In this document: in pieces, positions 32,262-40,709 of the stretch
How the letters are laid out: every line of letters begins with the position of its first letter
Position numbering within the stretch: position 1 is the stretch's first letter
NCBI RefSeq assembly: GCF_052113705.1
Contig: NZ_JBGQOG010000001.1
Location: forward strand, 372,001 to 436,000
DNA: 64,000 nucleotides
From: JBGQOG01 sp052113705
Lineage (GTDB): Bacteria > Pseudomonadota > Alphaproteobacteria > Rhodobacterales > Rhodobacteraceae
Direction of reading: 5' to 3'
Notes under the pieces: generated by a model
Databases searched by the model: none
What the model was told of the DNA's origin: nothing
Seen by the model: the letters and a program-made list of their open reading frames with translations, nothing else
Made by a program: the position numbers and the translations under genes

Positions 32262-34046
32262 TCACACCGTGCCTTCGGTGAATTGCAGCCGCGCCAGCCG
32301 GGCATAGAGCCCGTTTTGCGCCACCAGCTCATCATGCGTCCCCTGCGCCACGATGCGGCCCTGATCAAACACCACGATCCGGTCGGCCTTTTTCACCGTC
32401 GCCAACCGGTGCGCCACGATCAGCGTGGTGCGGGTCTCGGCCAGACGCTCCACCGCCGCCTGCACCGCGCGCTCGCTTTCGGCATCGAGCGCGCTTGTCG
32501 CCTCGTCCAGAAGCAGGATCGGCGCGTCGCGCAAAATGGCGCGGGCGATGGCGATGCGCTGTTTCTGCCCGCCCGAGAGCATCACGCCCCGCTCGCCGAC
32601 ATAGGTCTCATAGCCCTCCGGCAGCGCCGACAGGAAGTCATGCGCATGGGCGGCGCGGGCGGCATTTTCCACCTCGGCATCGGTGGCTTCGGGGCGGCCA
32701 AAGCGGATGTTCTCGCGCGCCGAGGCCGCAAAGATCACCGGGTCCTGAGGCACGAGGCTGATGGCGCGGCGGAAATCGGCGCGCGCCAGCGTGCGCAAAT
32801 CATGGCCGTCGATGCTGACCGAGCCGGATTCCGGGTCCCAGAACCGCTGGATCAACTGGATGACCGTGGTCTTGCCCGCGCCGGAGGGTCCGACCAGCGC
32901 CACGGTTTCGCCCGGCGCAATCTTCAGCGTCACCTGATCGAGCGCCGAAGCATTGGGGCGCGAGGGATAATGGAAGGTCACATCGTGAAAGGCGATGGCG
33001 CCTTTCGCGGGCATCGGCAGCGGCAGGGGATGCGCCGGGTCAAGCACCGGATCTTCGGCCGAGAGGAGCTCCACCAGCCGCTCGGTCGCCCCCGCCGCGC
33101 GTTGCAGCTCGCCCCAGATCTCCGAGAGGGCGCCGACCGAGCCCGCGACCATCACCGCATAGATGACAAACTGCACCAGCTGGCCCACGCTCATCGCGCC
33201 CGCCCGCACATCGCGCGCGCCGATCCACAGGACGCCCACCACCCCGGCAAAGACGAGGAAGATCACGATGACGGTCATCACCGCACGGGTGCCGATCCGG
33301 GTTTTGGCCGAGCGATAGCTTTGCTCGGTGACATCGGCGAAACGGCCGCGCGTCGGGGCTTCATGGGTAAAGGCCTGCACGGTCTGCGCCGCCATCAGCG
33401 CCTCGGAGGCATTGGCCGAGGAGAGCGCGATCAGATCCTGGTTCTGGCGGCTGAGGTTGCGCAACCGGCGGCCCAGCACGATGATCGGCACCACCACGGC
33501 GGGCACCAGCAGCAGCACCAGCCCGGTCAGCTTGGCCGAAGTCAGCATCAGCATTGCCACACCGCCGATCAGGATCAGCGCGTTGCGCAGCGCGATCGAG
33601 ACCGAGGAGCCGATGACCGAGAGGATCAGCGTGGTGTCCGTGGTGATCCGGCTGATGATCTCGCCGGTCAGGATTTTCTCGAAGAACGACGGGCTGAGGC
33701 CCAGCACCCGGTCGAAAACCGCGCGGCGGATATCGGCCACCACCCGCTCGCCGAGCCGCGTCACCAGATAATAGCGCGCCCCCGTGCCCAGCGCCAAAAG
33801 CCCCGCAATCAGCAATGCGGCGGCGAAATAGGCATCCAGCAGCTGCGCGCCCTGATTAAAGCCGTCCACCACCCGGCGCACCGCCAGCGGCAGGATCAGG
33901 CTGATCGAGGCGGTCGCCGCAAGTGCCACCAGCGCCGAGATGGCGATCACCCGATAGGGTTTGATGAACGGGGCAAGCCCCCTGAGCGCGCCGATGCGTT
34001 TCGTCGTCGGGCGGTCTTCGAGCGAGGCTTTGGGAGCGCGTGCCAT
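32262..34046 (-). CDS. ABC exporter, fused membrane and ATPase domains (MsbA-like)
   Basis: 594 residues. The first 320 form a six-helix exporter domain (FIKPYRVIAISALVALAATASISLILPLAVRRVVDGF onward). They are followed by an ATPase with Walker A GPSGAGKTT, signature LSGGQKQRIAIARAI, Walker B ILLLDEATSALD and the switch His in IVAHRLATV. It functions as a homodimer; substrate may be a lipid, peptide or drug. CAGGAG precedes the ATG. The frame stays open for another 456 codons upstream, but that part overlaps the MFS gene in another frame and is not coding. Confidence 0.95.
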   Translation of the reverse strand: MARAPKASLEDRPTTKRIGALRGLAPFIKPYRVIAISALVALAATASISLILPLAVRRVVDGFNQGAQLLDAYFAAALLIAGLLALGTGARYYLVTRLGERVVADIRRAVFDRVLGLSPSFFEKILTGEIISRITTDTTLILSVIGSSVSIALRNALILIGGVAMLMLTSAKLTGLVLLLVPAVVVPIIVLGRRLRNLSRQNQDLIALSSANASEALMAAQTVQAFTHEAPTRGRFADVTEQSYRSAKTRIGTRAVMTVIVIFLVFAGVVGVLWIGARDVRAGAMSVGQLVQFVIYAVMVAGSVGALSEIWGELQRAAGATERLVELLSAEDPVLDPAHPLPLPMPAKGAIAFHDVTFHYPSRPNASALDQVTLKIAPGETVALVGPSGAGKTTVIQLIQRFWDPESGSVSIDGHDLRTLARADFRRAISLVPQDPVIFAASARENIRFGRPEATDAEVENAARAAHAHDFLSALPEGYETYVGERGVMLSGGQKQRIAIARAILRDAPILLLDEATSALDAESERAVQAAVERLAETRTTLIVAHRLATVKKADRIVVFDQGRIVAQGTHDELVAQNGLYARLARLQFTEGTV

Positions 34047-34213
34047 GGGGTCTCCTGTTCCGGTCCCCTCGGGATTTAGGCATTTCGGCCCGCAGGGGCA
34101 AGCGATCTGGCCGCGCGCATCGTCGCAGGGCCCGCCCGCCTCCCGCGCGTGGCTGCGGCGGCGCAACGGCTGCGGCGACGGGAACGCTTGCCGCAATACG
34201 ATCCGGGCTGGGG

Positions 34214-35410
34214 TCAGGAACGGGCGCCGGGCGCGCGCCGGATCAGCAGAACAGCAAGCATCATAAGCGTCGCGCAGGCCGCAACCGCCGCCGCCACCCA
34301 CAGCACCGCCTGAAAGGAGGCGGCCTGCGCGATCAGCCCCGCCGCCGGGCCTGCCAGAACGCCACTGACCTTGAGCACGTTCCAGTACAGGGCCGTGGCC
34401 TGCGCGGGGCGATCCTCGGCATAAGATTGAATGAAGCTGATCCCGAGGCTTGCATAGAGGCCGTAATACAGCCCTTCGAGTGCCGCCCCGGCCAACATCT
34501 GCGGATAGGTCTGCACCTGTGACATCAGGGAAATCGTCACAGCAGCCAGTGCGGCCACCAGCGCCAGCGGCCGTTTCAGGCCAAAACGGGCGGTCATGAG
34601 CGGCGTGGCGAAAATCGCCAGGATCTCCACAAAGGTCTTCATGCTGAACGCGGTGCCGGGCGCGTAATCGGGCAGCCCCACCTCGCGCACATAAAAGAGT
34701 GGCAGGGCGCTGAAGGTCAGCGAATGCGCCAAGGACATGCAAAACACAAAGGCCGCCGCCAGCCAGAGCCTCTTGTCCCGCGGCACCGGGCCGCCTGCCG
34801 CGCCGCTTTTCGGGCGCAGCACCATGGCGCGGGGGATGATCGCCCACCACATCACCGCCCAGATCAGCGCCAGCCCGAAGGCAAACCGGAACACCACCGC
34901 ATCGCCGAACCATCCGGCGCAGAGGAAACTGGCGGCGGGCCCGATCATCCAGCCGGTGGAGGTGGTGGCGCGCATATAGGCATTGGACCGGCCGCGCGGC
35001 ATCTTTTGCCCTTCGGCCACCACCAGCCCCATGCTGAACATGGTCGAGACCGCGCTGCCGCTGAGGCCAAAGCCCAGCGCGCCAAAGCTGAGGACGCTCC
35101 ACAGCGCGGGCCGGACCGACAGCACGAGGCTCGCCGCAAGATAACCGGCGAGCGCCACGCCGATCAGCGGGAAGGGGGCGGTGCCATTGTCCAGCCAACG
35201 GCCGAAGGCGCGGTTGCAAATGATACCGATACCGGTGACTTCCAGCGCATAGACGCCAATGGCCCAGGGCGCCTGACCCAGCCCCTCGACGATATAATAG
35301 CCCATGAACGGCACGATCATCGCGCTGCAGACAGTGCCGGTGAACAACACCAGCAGGAAGGGAAGAAGCGTGAGCGGCTGGCCCCGCCCTGTTGTCTGCG
35401 GTGGTATCAT
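34214..35410 (-). CDS. MFS transporter (sugar-efflux-like)
   Basis: 398 residues with about 12 transmembrane helices. The half-repeat structure is visible, and there is a loop motif GRWLDNG after helix 2 in place of the classical GxLaDrxGrk. The arrangement resembles SetA-type sugar efflux proteins (PLFYVREVGLPDYAPGTAFSMKTFVEI in the second half). Substrate unknown. Located 168 bp upstream of the ABC exporter gene on the same strand. Confidence 0.88.
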   Translation of the reverse strand: MIPPQTTGRGQPLTLLPFLLVLFTGTVCSAMIVPFMGYYIVEGLGQAPWAIGVYALEVTGIGIICNRAFGRWLDNGTAPFPLIGVALAGYLAASLVLSVRPALWSVLSFGALGFGLSGSAVSTMFSMGLVVAEGQKMPRGRSNAYMRATTSTGWMIGPAASFLCAGWFGDAVVFRFAFGLALIWAVMWWAIIPRAMVLRPKSGAAGGPVPRDKRLWLAAAFVFCMSLAHSLTFSALPLFYVREVGLPDYAPGTAFSMKTFVEILAIFATPLMTARFGLKRPLALVAALAAVTISLMSQVQTYPQMLAGAALEGLYYGLYASLGISFIQSYAEDRPAQATALYWNVLKVSGVLAGPAAGLIAQAASFQAVLWVAAAVAACATLMMLAVLLIRRAPGARS

Positions 35411-35593
35411 TCAAAAGCTGCCTTGGGGGGATGCCGCCGCGTTTTCCGGGGAACCCTCCGACCTCTTAGGCCGCCAAGATGACGGCTCTGTGTCAGCGGG
35501 GGGCGCAATATCACCACTGGCCCCCCGTGACACTGGTGCCGCGCGGTGCTGCGCAGCATGGCCCTGCGTGGCGAGCCCGGGTCAGGCCCCGGG

Positions 35594-36466
35594 TCAGGCG
35601 CCGGGCATTGGGCCGTCCAGCACAGTCACCGTGCCGTCCAGCGTGCCGGGGATCCAAAACTTGCCGGTGGTGCCGTCGCGCGCGAAATCCGCCGGGCCGT
35701 GGATGTCCACCGCCAGCGGCACCCCCGCATGCGCACCCGACAGCGGGTCCACCAGCATCAGCGCGCCCGGCACCGGCGACAGGCTCCTCCAGTCCGACAT
35801 GACGACCTTGCCATCCGGCAGCGCGGCAATCCCGTCCAAAATCCCGAATGGCGCGCCGTCGACGCGGGCCACCCCGCGCTCCGGTGACCAGACAAACACA
35901 TCCCCGCCACCGAAATCAGCCCCGAGCGCGACAATGACCGCCGCCGCCCGCGCCGCGTCCCAGATCAGCCCGTTGGCACCGGGGATCCCTTCCGCCACGA
36001 CCTGAAAACCGCCCGTGCCCGGGTCCAGCTGATGGATCTGCCCGCGCAAAGTGTCCGAGACCAGAAGCTGGCCCCGCATGACCGCAATGTCGTTCAGCAG
36101 GCTCGGCGCGCCCTCAGGCAGAGTCGCGGAAAACACCCTTTCGCGGGTTGTGATGTCAAAGCCCACCACCCGGTCGATGTCGGCGACATAGAGAACCCCG
36201 TCCAGCAGGGCCATGCCCTTCGGCGCATCGAGGCCGACAAAGGCCTGCCGCTCCCGCAGCCGCCCCTGCGGGTCGAGCAGGCTGATGAAACCGTCGCCAT
36301 CATGGGTCAGCGGCGCGAGATCCGCCCCGATGTTGGAGACATAGACCCCGGAGGGCGTCAGCAGCACGCTTTCGGGGTGCGAAAAACCGGTGAGGATGGT
36401 CGGATCGGCATGGGCCGCCGACGCGGTCAGGGTGAGGCAAAGGGCGAAAAGGGCGCGCGGGCTCAT
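35594..36466 (-). CDS. Exported beta-propeller protein (SMP-30/NHL-like)
   Basis: 290 residues with signal peptide MSPRALFALCLTLTASAAHA. The mature part has repeated strands of the form GVYVSNIG, GVLYVADIDRVVGFD, GQLLVSDTLRGQIHQLD, ANGLIWDAARAAAVIVAL and GKVVMSDW. These are blades of a six-bladed SMP-30/gluconolactonase-like or NHL propeller. Enzymatic or binding role in the periplasm; ligand unknown. ACAGGAG precedes the ATG. Divergent from an AraC-family regulator gene, which may control it. Confidence 0.85.
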   Translation of the reverse strand: MSPRALFALCLTLTASAAHADPTILTGFSHPESVLLTPSGVYVSNIGADLAPLTHDGDGFISLLDPQGRLRERQAFVGLDAPKGMALLDGVLYVADIDRVVGFDITTRERVFSATLPEGAPSLLNDIAVMRGQLLVSDTLRGQIHQLDPGTGGFQVVAEGIPGANGLIWDAARAAAVIVALGADFGGGDVFVWSPERGVARVDGAPFGILDGIAALPDGKVVMSDWRSLSPVPGALMLVDPLSGAHAGVPLAVDIHGPADFARDGTTGKFWIPGTLDGTVTVLDGPMPGA

Positions 36467-36600
36467 CTGGTATCTCCTGTTCAGTGCCGCGCCACCTTCG
36501 CATCACCGCGGCGGCCTGCTGCGCCGCCCCCGGTCAAAAGTGAACCCGTTTCGGTCACCCGCGGACTAGGCGCAGCCAAATCCGCTGCTATCCTGCGGGC

Positions 36601-37455
36601 ATGAGAAACTTTGCGCCCCCCTCGCTGACCCGTGACCTTCTCTCCGCCCTCGCCGCCTTCCGGCAGCCCGGCGCACAGGGGATGGCCCCGCATGGGGCAG
36701 GGTTGTTTTCCTATTGCGCTGTGGCGCGGGAGCGGCTGATCGCGGTCCGGCTGCCACATCCGGTGGTGGCAGTGCTTTTGAGCGGCACCAAGGAGGTCTG
36801 GCAGGGGCTGACACAGGAACGGCTGACCGCAGGTGCCGTGTTCGTGTTGCCCGGCGGCGTCGATCTGGAGATCGTCAACGACCCCGATCCGCGCAGCGGC
36901 CTCTATCAATCGCTGATCCTTGAGGTGCCGCCCGCGCTGGTCAGCCATGTGCCCGAGGACCTGCCGCCGCCCGTCGGCGCGCATCAGATCCCGCTCTGCC
37001 GGGCGCTGATGGAGGCCTTGGTGCATGCCACGGCCGAGATCGCCTCGGGCACGGCTGCGCCGCATGTGCGCGCCGCCCGCATCCGGGAATTGCTGGCGTT
37101 GCTGGCACCGGAACCGGCCGCACGGCCGCTTTTTGATCTGCCGCCCGTCGACCGCCTGCGCCGGGCGTTCCGCGCCAGCCCGGACCGGGCCTGGCGCTGC
37201 GCAGAGGTGGCGGCCTCGCTCGGAATGTCAGAGGCCAGCCTGCGCCGCCGCCTGCGGGCGGAAGACACCAGCTTCAGCGCACTTCTGCGGGCAGAGCGGA
37301 TGCTGGCCGCGCAGCAGATGCTGGCGCGGGGCATGGCCAGCGGCCTTGCGGCCGAAGCGGTCGGCTATGCGTCACGCACGCATTTTGCCCGGGCCTATCG
37401 CGCCGTATTCGGCACCGCACCCACCGGGGCGCGCGGGGCAACATCTGATCCCTGA
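36601..37455 (+). CDS. AraC-family transcriptional regulator
   Basis: 284 residues. The N-terminal half is a cupin-like sensing domain (HPVVAVLLSGTKEVWQGL, VFVLPGGVDLEIVN). The C-terminal 100 residues hold two helix-turn-helix motifs (WRCAEVAASLGMSEASLRRRLRAEDTSFSALLRAERM and AAEAVGYASRTHFARAYRAVFGTAPTGAR), the AraC signature. Divergent from the exported propeller gene with 134 bp between, so it is the most likely regulator of that gene. The N-terminal layout resembles regulators of virulence or carbon use; inducer unknown. Confidence 0.92.
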   Translation: MRNFAPPSLTRDLLSALAAFRQPGAQGMAPHGAGLFSYCAVARERLIAVRLPHPVVAVLLSGTKEVWQGLTQERLTAGAVFVLPGGVDLEIVNDPDPRSGLYQSLILEVPPALVSHVPEDLPPPVGAHQIPLCRALMEALVHATAEIASGTAAPHVRAARIRELLALLAPEPAARPLFDLPPVDRLRRAFRASPDRAWRCAEVAASLGMSEASLRRRLRAEDTSFSALLRAERMLAAQQMLARGMASGLAAEAVGYASRTHFARAYRAVFGTAPTGARGATSDP

Positions 37456-37799
37456 TCCGGGCTCCGCGCCTCAGGTGGCGGTCCGTTCCCGCAGCCCCCA
37501 CTGATCCGACCGCCACCGCCTCCGGGCCGAATGGCACTGTAGCCAGAGGCGCCGCTCCGCCCGGAACATCGTGGCGCACCCGCAAGCAAAAGCGCCCCGG
37601 CTTCAAGCGCCGCCGAAGGGCCCTCACGCGCTGCGCAGCGCCGATCTGCGGCAGAAACGGCCGGACCAAGCGACAGGTCGCGCCCCGGGTCTGCGCGGCG
37701 CAGTGCCGGCAGAGCGCCGATGAAACGTCACGCGCCTGGCCCGCTCACCCCGCGTCGGTCAGTCCATCGCGCGCGGCACCGGGATCGGGTGCCTGCCCC
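37456..37799. other. Intergenic stretch, nothing recognised
   Basis: 344 bp of GC-rich sequence between two convergent genes. No protein-like open frame, RNA fold or repeat could be supported by eye. Confidence 0.4.
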
Positions 37800-38699
37800 T
37801 CAACCGCTTGCGCCGGGCCAGACGAGCGAGCGGTGCAGGTGCAGGCCCGCCTTCGCACCGTCTCCAACCGCGAGCGACACGGAATGCGGCATCTGTGCCA
37901 CGTCGCCACAGGCAAAGACGCCGGGCACATTGGTCTGCTTTGACGCATCCACCGCAATGGTGTGGCCCATCGGCCCCTCTTCGAGCGCACAGCCCAGCAG
38001 CGCAGGCAGCGTGCAGGCAGGCGTGACGCGGCTCGCGGTGAAGAGCCCGGCGAAGGACAGCACCCGGCCATCGGCCAGCCGCACATCCGCGTCGGCCGCA
38101 ATCTGCGTGATCGGGGTCTCCTCAACCCTCACACCTCGTGCGACCAGCGCCTGCCGCGCGGCGGGATCGGGCGACAGCGCAGCCCCGTTGGTCAACAAGG
38201 TAACGTCTCCCCATTCCGTCAGAAGCTCTGCCTGATGCGCGGACATCGGCCCCGTCGCGATCACGCCGATCGGGCCCTGATCCAGCTCATAGCCGTGGCA
38301 ATAGGGACAGTGAAAAACCGAAACGCCCCAACGCTCTGCCAGCCCCGGAACCTGCGGCAGCAGATCGGTGACACCGGTCGCGAACAGCAGGCGGCGCCCC
38401 TGGTGAAGCTGCCCCCCGGCCGACCCCACCGCGAATGCATCCCGCGCGCCGGTGGCCGAGACGGCCGCGCCGTCAATCCATGTCAGCGTCGGATAGGCCT
38501 CCAGCTGGCGGCGTGCGCTCTGGGCAATGGCTGCGGGATCGGCACCGTCCTGCCCCAGAAACCCATGCGACCGGCTGGCAAAGCGGTTGCGCCGCTGGCC
38601 CGCGTCAATGACAAGCACGGATCTGCGCGCACGCAGAAGCTGGAGGGAGGCCGCCATTCCGGCATAGCTTCCCCCGACAACAATCACATCATAGGTCAT
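37800..38699 (-). CDS. Thioredoxin-reductase-like FAD oxidoreductase
   Basis: 299 residues with a two-dinucleotide-domain TrxB-like architecture. MTYDVIVVGGSYAGMAASLQLL is the FAD Rossmann motif, CPYCHGYE the redox-active CxxC near residues 131-138, and FACGDVAQ the second FAD-contact motif. The NAD(P) motif is modified (GVIATGPMSAHQAELL). Proteins with CPYCHGYE are usually of unknown partner rather than true thioredoxin reductases. It begins immediately after the stop of an Rrf2-type regulator gene with no gap. Confidence 0.9.
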   Translation of the reverse strand: MTYDVIVVGGSYAGMAASLQLLRARRSVLVIDAGQRRNRFASRSHGFLGQDGADPAAIAQSARRQLEAYPTLTWIDGAAVSATGARDAFAVGSAGGQLHQGRRLLFATGVTDLLPQVPGLAERWGVSVFHCPYCHGYELDQGPIGVIATGPMSAHQAELLTEWGDVTLLTNGAALSPDPAARQALVARGVRVEETPITQIAADADVRLADGRVLSFAGLFTASRVTPACTLPALLGCALEEGPMGHTIAVDASKQTNVPGVFACGDVAQMPHSVSLAVGDGAKAGLHLHRSLVWPGASG

Positions 38700-39146
38700 T
38701 CAAGGCTCTTTCGGGTTGCGCCGCGCGGCGTGGCGTTTGGCAAAATCCGCCGCAAGATCGGCAAGCGTGATCTCTGCGAACCGCGCCAGCAAAAGCGCTT
38801 CGGCTTCGGCAAAGCTCTGGTCCAGCGCGGCATTGACCGTCTGCTCGATCAGACAGCCGGGCATCTCATGGCGGTTGCCCACCGCAAAAAGCGCGGGTTC
38901 GCCCAAGGCGTCATGCAGCTGGCGCAGCGTGACGGCGGCAAGGTCGGCAGTGATGCGCCAGCCCCCCGCATGCCCCCGGTCCGAGGCGACGATCCCGGCC
39001 GTGCGCAGGAACCCCATGGTGCGCCGGACGACGACAGGGTTGGTGGACAGGCATTCTGCCAGCGCATCGGATGTCATCGGGCCGTCCTGCTCTGCCATAT
39101 GCAGGAGCGCATGCAGGACCGAAGAGAGGCGGCTGTCACGTTTCAT
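38700..39146 (-). CDS. Rrf2-family regulator (YwnA-like)
   Basis: 148 residues. Winged helix-turn-helix with MTSDALAECLSTNPVVVRRTMGFLRTAGIV followed by the wing GHAGGWRITADLAAVTLRQLHDAL. Only two cysteines are present (ECLSTN and PGCLIEQTV). It lacks the three-cysteine iron-sulphur set of IscR/NsrR, so it belongs with the YwnA/HypR-like redox or electrophile sensors. The stop TGA abuts the ATG of the flavoprotein gene, so regulator and oxidoreductase form one unit that probably controls itself. Confidence 0.9.
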   Translation of the reverse strand: MKRDSRLSSVLHALLHMAEQDGPMTSDALAECLSTNPVVVRRTMGFLRTAGIVASDRGHAGGWRITADLAAVTLRQLHDALGEPALFAVGNRHEMPGCLIEQTVNAALDQSFAEAEALLLARFAEITLADLAADFAKRHAARRNPKEP

Positions 39147-39525
39147 GTAACATCAATAGTTCTGATTCGGTGACGCTGTCAAGCTTGCACCGCCGAAATG
39201 CGGTGGCCGGATGCCGGAGCGCGGCACCGCCCCCCCCCCGCCCCTTTTGCAATTGCCCCGATTGCACTGCCTGCATGGGGGTCCCGAGCAAATGTCCGGG
39301 TGCTGAAGACGGCCTTGCAACCTTTGATGCCGCGGTGCCGGACATCGGCGCGGCCATCCTGAGCCTGATCCCGCGTTGCGCGATGGAGCGGGGATTTTGG
39401 CCAGACCTGCCGCTCTCTCACCAAGGGGCAAGAGGAGGACAGGCTGCGGCCCCCTCAGTGCGCCCCCCGTTCAGTGCCCCCGACCTGCCCGAAGCACCGC
39501 CCGGGCCTCACCGCCCGGCATTGTG
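39147..39525. other. Divergent intergenic region with a ten-cytosine tract
   Basis: 379 bp between the Rrf2 gene and the TAXI-TRAP leader, with no credible gene on either strand. A homopolymer of ten C lies at 39230-39239. The promoter of the Rrf2 unit must lie near 39150-39180, where AATCAGAACTATTGATG on the minus strand is markedly A/T-rich and includes a GANTC site. Confidence 0.5.
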
Positions 39526-39591
39526 GCGAAAAACCGCCAGCGGTCTGGCGGCCGGTTGCGACGCTTTTGACCGCGCGGGGCGGTTTTTCGC
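39526..39591 (+). promoter_or_regulatory. Leader with mutually exclusive inverted repeats (attenuator candidate)
   Basis: GCGAAAAACCGCC (39526-39538) is exactly complementary to GGCGGTTTTTCGC (39579-39591). The 5' arm can instead form a hairpin CCGCCAG-CGGT-CTGGCGG (39534-39551), which would free the 3' arm to form ACCGC-GCGGG-GCGGT followed by TTTT (39570-39588), a small terminator. Two alternative folds in front of the TAXI-TRAP operon suggest attenuation. A plain bidirectional terminator or operator is also possible. Confidence 0.45.
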
Positions 39592-39683
39592 ACACGTTTC
39601 AGCCCCATTGTGCCACCATAGGTCACCCCGGCGAGGAGAGCGGGGAGAATGGGCGGGTTAGCTTGCCCGCAGAGGAGGATTAC

Positions 39684-40643
39684 ATGACCAATTTTTCGCC
39701 GCGCGGTTTCCGCGCGATCGTCGCTGGCCTGGCGCTGGTCACCGCGCCTGTCGCGGGCCATGCCGAGCAATTCATCAACATCCTGACCGGCGGCACCTCC
39801 GGGGTGTATTACCCGATCGGGGTCGGGCTCTCGAAGATCTTTGCCGATGGCATCGAAGGGGCGCGCACGCAGGTGCAGGCCACCAAAGCCTCGGTTGAGA
39901 ACCTCAACCTCTTGCAGCAGGGCAAGGGTGAATTTGCCATCGCCCTCGGGGATTCGGTGAAATACGCCGCCGAAGGCAATGCCGATGTCGGCTTTGCCAA
40001 ACCGCTGGACAAGATCCGCGGCATCTCGGCCGCCTATCCGAACTACATTCAGGTGGCCGCCTCGAAAGACTCCGGCATCGTGACGATTGCCGATTTCAAG
40101 GGCAAGGCGATCTCGGTTGGCGCGGCAAAATCGGGCACCGAGCTGAACGCGCGCAGCATTCTGGAGGCGCTGGGGATCACCTATGCCGATCTGGCCAAGA
40201 CCGAATACCTTCCCTTTGCGGAATCGGTCGAGCTGATGAAGAACCGCCAGCTGGATGCGACGCTGCAATCGGCGGGCCTTGGCGTCGCCTCGCTGAAGGA
40301 TCTGGCGACCTCGGTCCCCACGACCATCGTCTCGATCCCCGCCGAGGTGGCCGAGAAACTCGGCGCGCCCTATCTGGCGGCGACGATCCCGGCGGGCACC
40401 TATGAGGGGCAGACCGAAGACGTGCCGACGCTGGCAGTGGGCAACTTCTTTGTCACCAGCGCCGATGTCGATGAAGAGACCGTCTATCAGATGACAAAAC
40501 TGATGTTCGAGCATCTTCCCGATCTGGTCGCCGCCCATAAGGCCGCCGGGGCGATCAGCCTTGAGAATGCGCTGACCGGCATGCCGGTGCCGCTGCATCC
40601 GGGTGCAGAACGCTACTACCGTGAAGTCGGACTCATTAAGTAA
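39684..40643 (+). CDS. TAXI-family TRAP transporter solute-binding protein
   Basis: 319 residues with signal peptide MTNFSPRGFRAIVAGLALVTAPVAGHA. The mature protein begins EQFINILTGGTSGVYYPIGVGLSKIF, the TAXI signature, and continues QATKASVENLNLLQQGKGEFAIAL and AKSGTELNARSILEALGI. Periplasmic receptor that delivers an organic acid or amino acid to the TRAP permease; the ligand is not readable. AGAGGAGG precedes the ATG. First structural gene of a five-gene cluster, 66 bp before the permease. Confidence 0.95.
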   Translation: MTNFSPRGFRAIVAGLALVTAPVAGHAEQFINILTGGTSGVYYPIGVGLSKIFADGIEGARTQVQATKASVENLNLLQQGKGEFAIALGDSVKYAAEGNADVGFAKPLDKIRGISAAYPNYIQVAASKDSGIVTIADFKGKAISVGAAKSGTELNARSILEALGITYADLAKTEYLPFAESVELMKNRQLDATLQSAGLGVASLKDLATSVPTTIVSIPAEVAEKLGAPYLAATIPAGTYEGQTEDVPTLAVGNFFVTSADVDEETVYQMTKLMFEHLPDLVAAHKAAGAISLENALTGMPVPLHPGAERYYREVGLIK

Positions 40644-40669
40644 AATCAACGCTTTCAGAGTGAAGTGAG

Positions 40670-40685
40670 CGGGCTTTCGGGCCCG
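40670..40685 (+). terminator. Short hairpin between binding protein and permease genes
   Basis: CGGGC-TTTCGG-GCCCG with flanking A/G-T pairs and then TTCGCATCTT. It is weak, but placed as expected for partial termination or 3'-end protection that keeps binding-protein mRNA in excess over permease mRNA. Confidence 0.45.
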
Positions 40686-40709
40686 TTCGCATCTTCATGG
40701 GGAATGATC

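Noticed and set aside
32262..35414. A 1050-codon open frame that would fuse an MFS-region sequence to the ABC exporter
   Set aside because: The first 456 codons overlap the MFS gene on the same strand in another frame and are arginine/glycine-rich nonsense. The ABC exporter has its own ATG with CAGGAG at 34046.
39440..39683. Sigma-54 (-24/-12) promoter upstream of the TAXI-TRAP binding-protein gene
   Set aside because: The best candidate (TGGCGGCCGGTTGC) has nine rather than ten bases between GG and GC and lacks the rest of the consensus.
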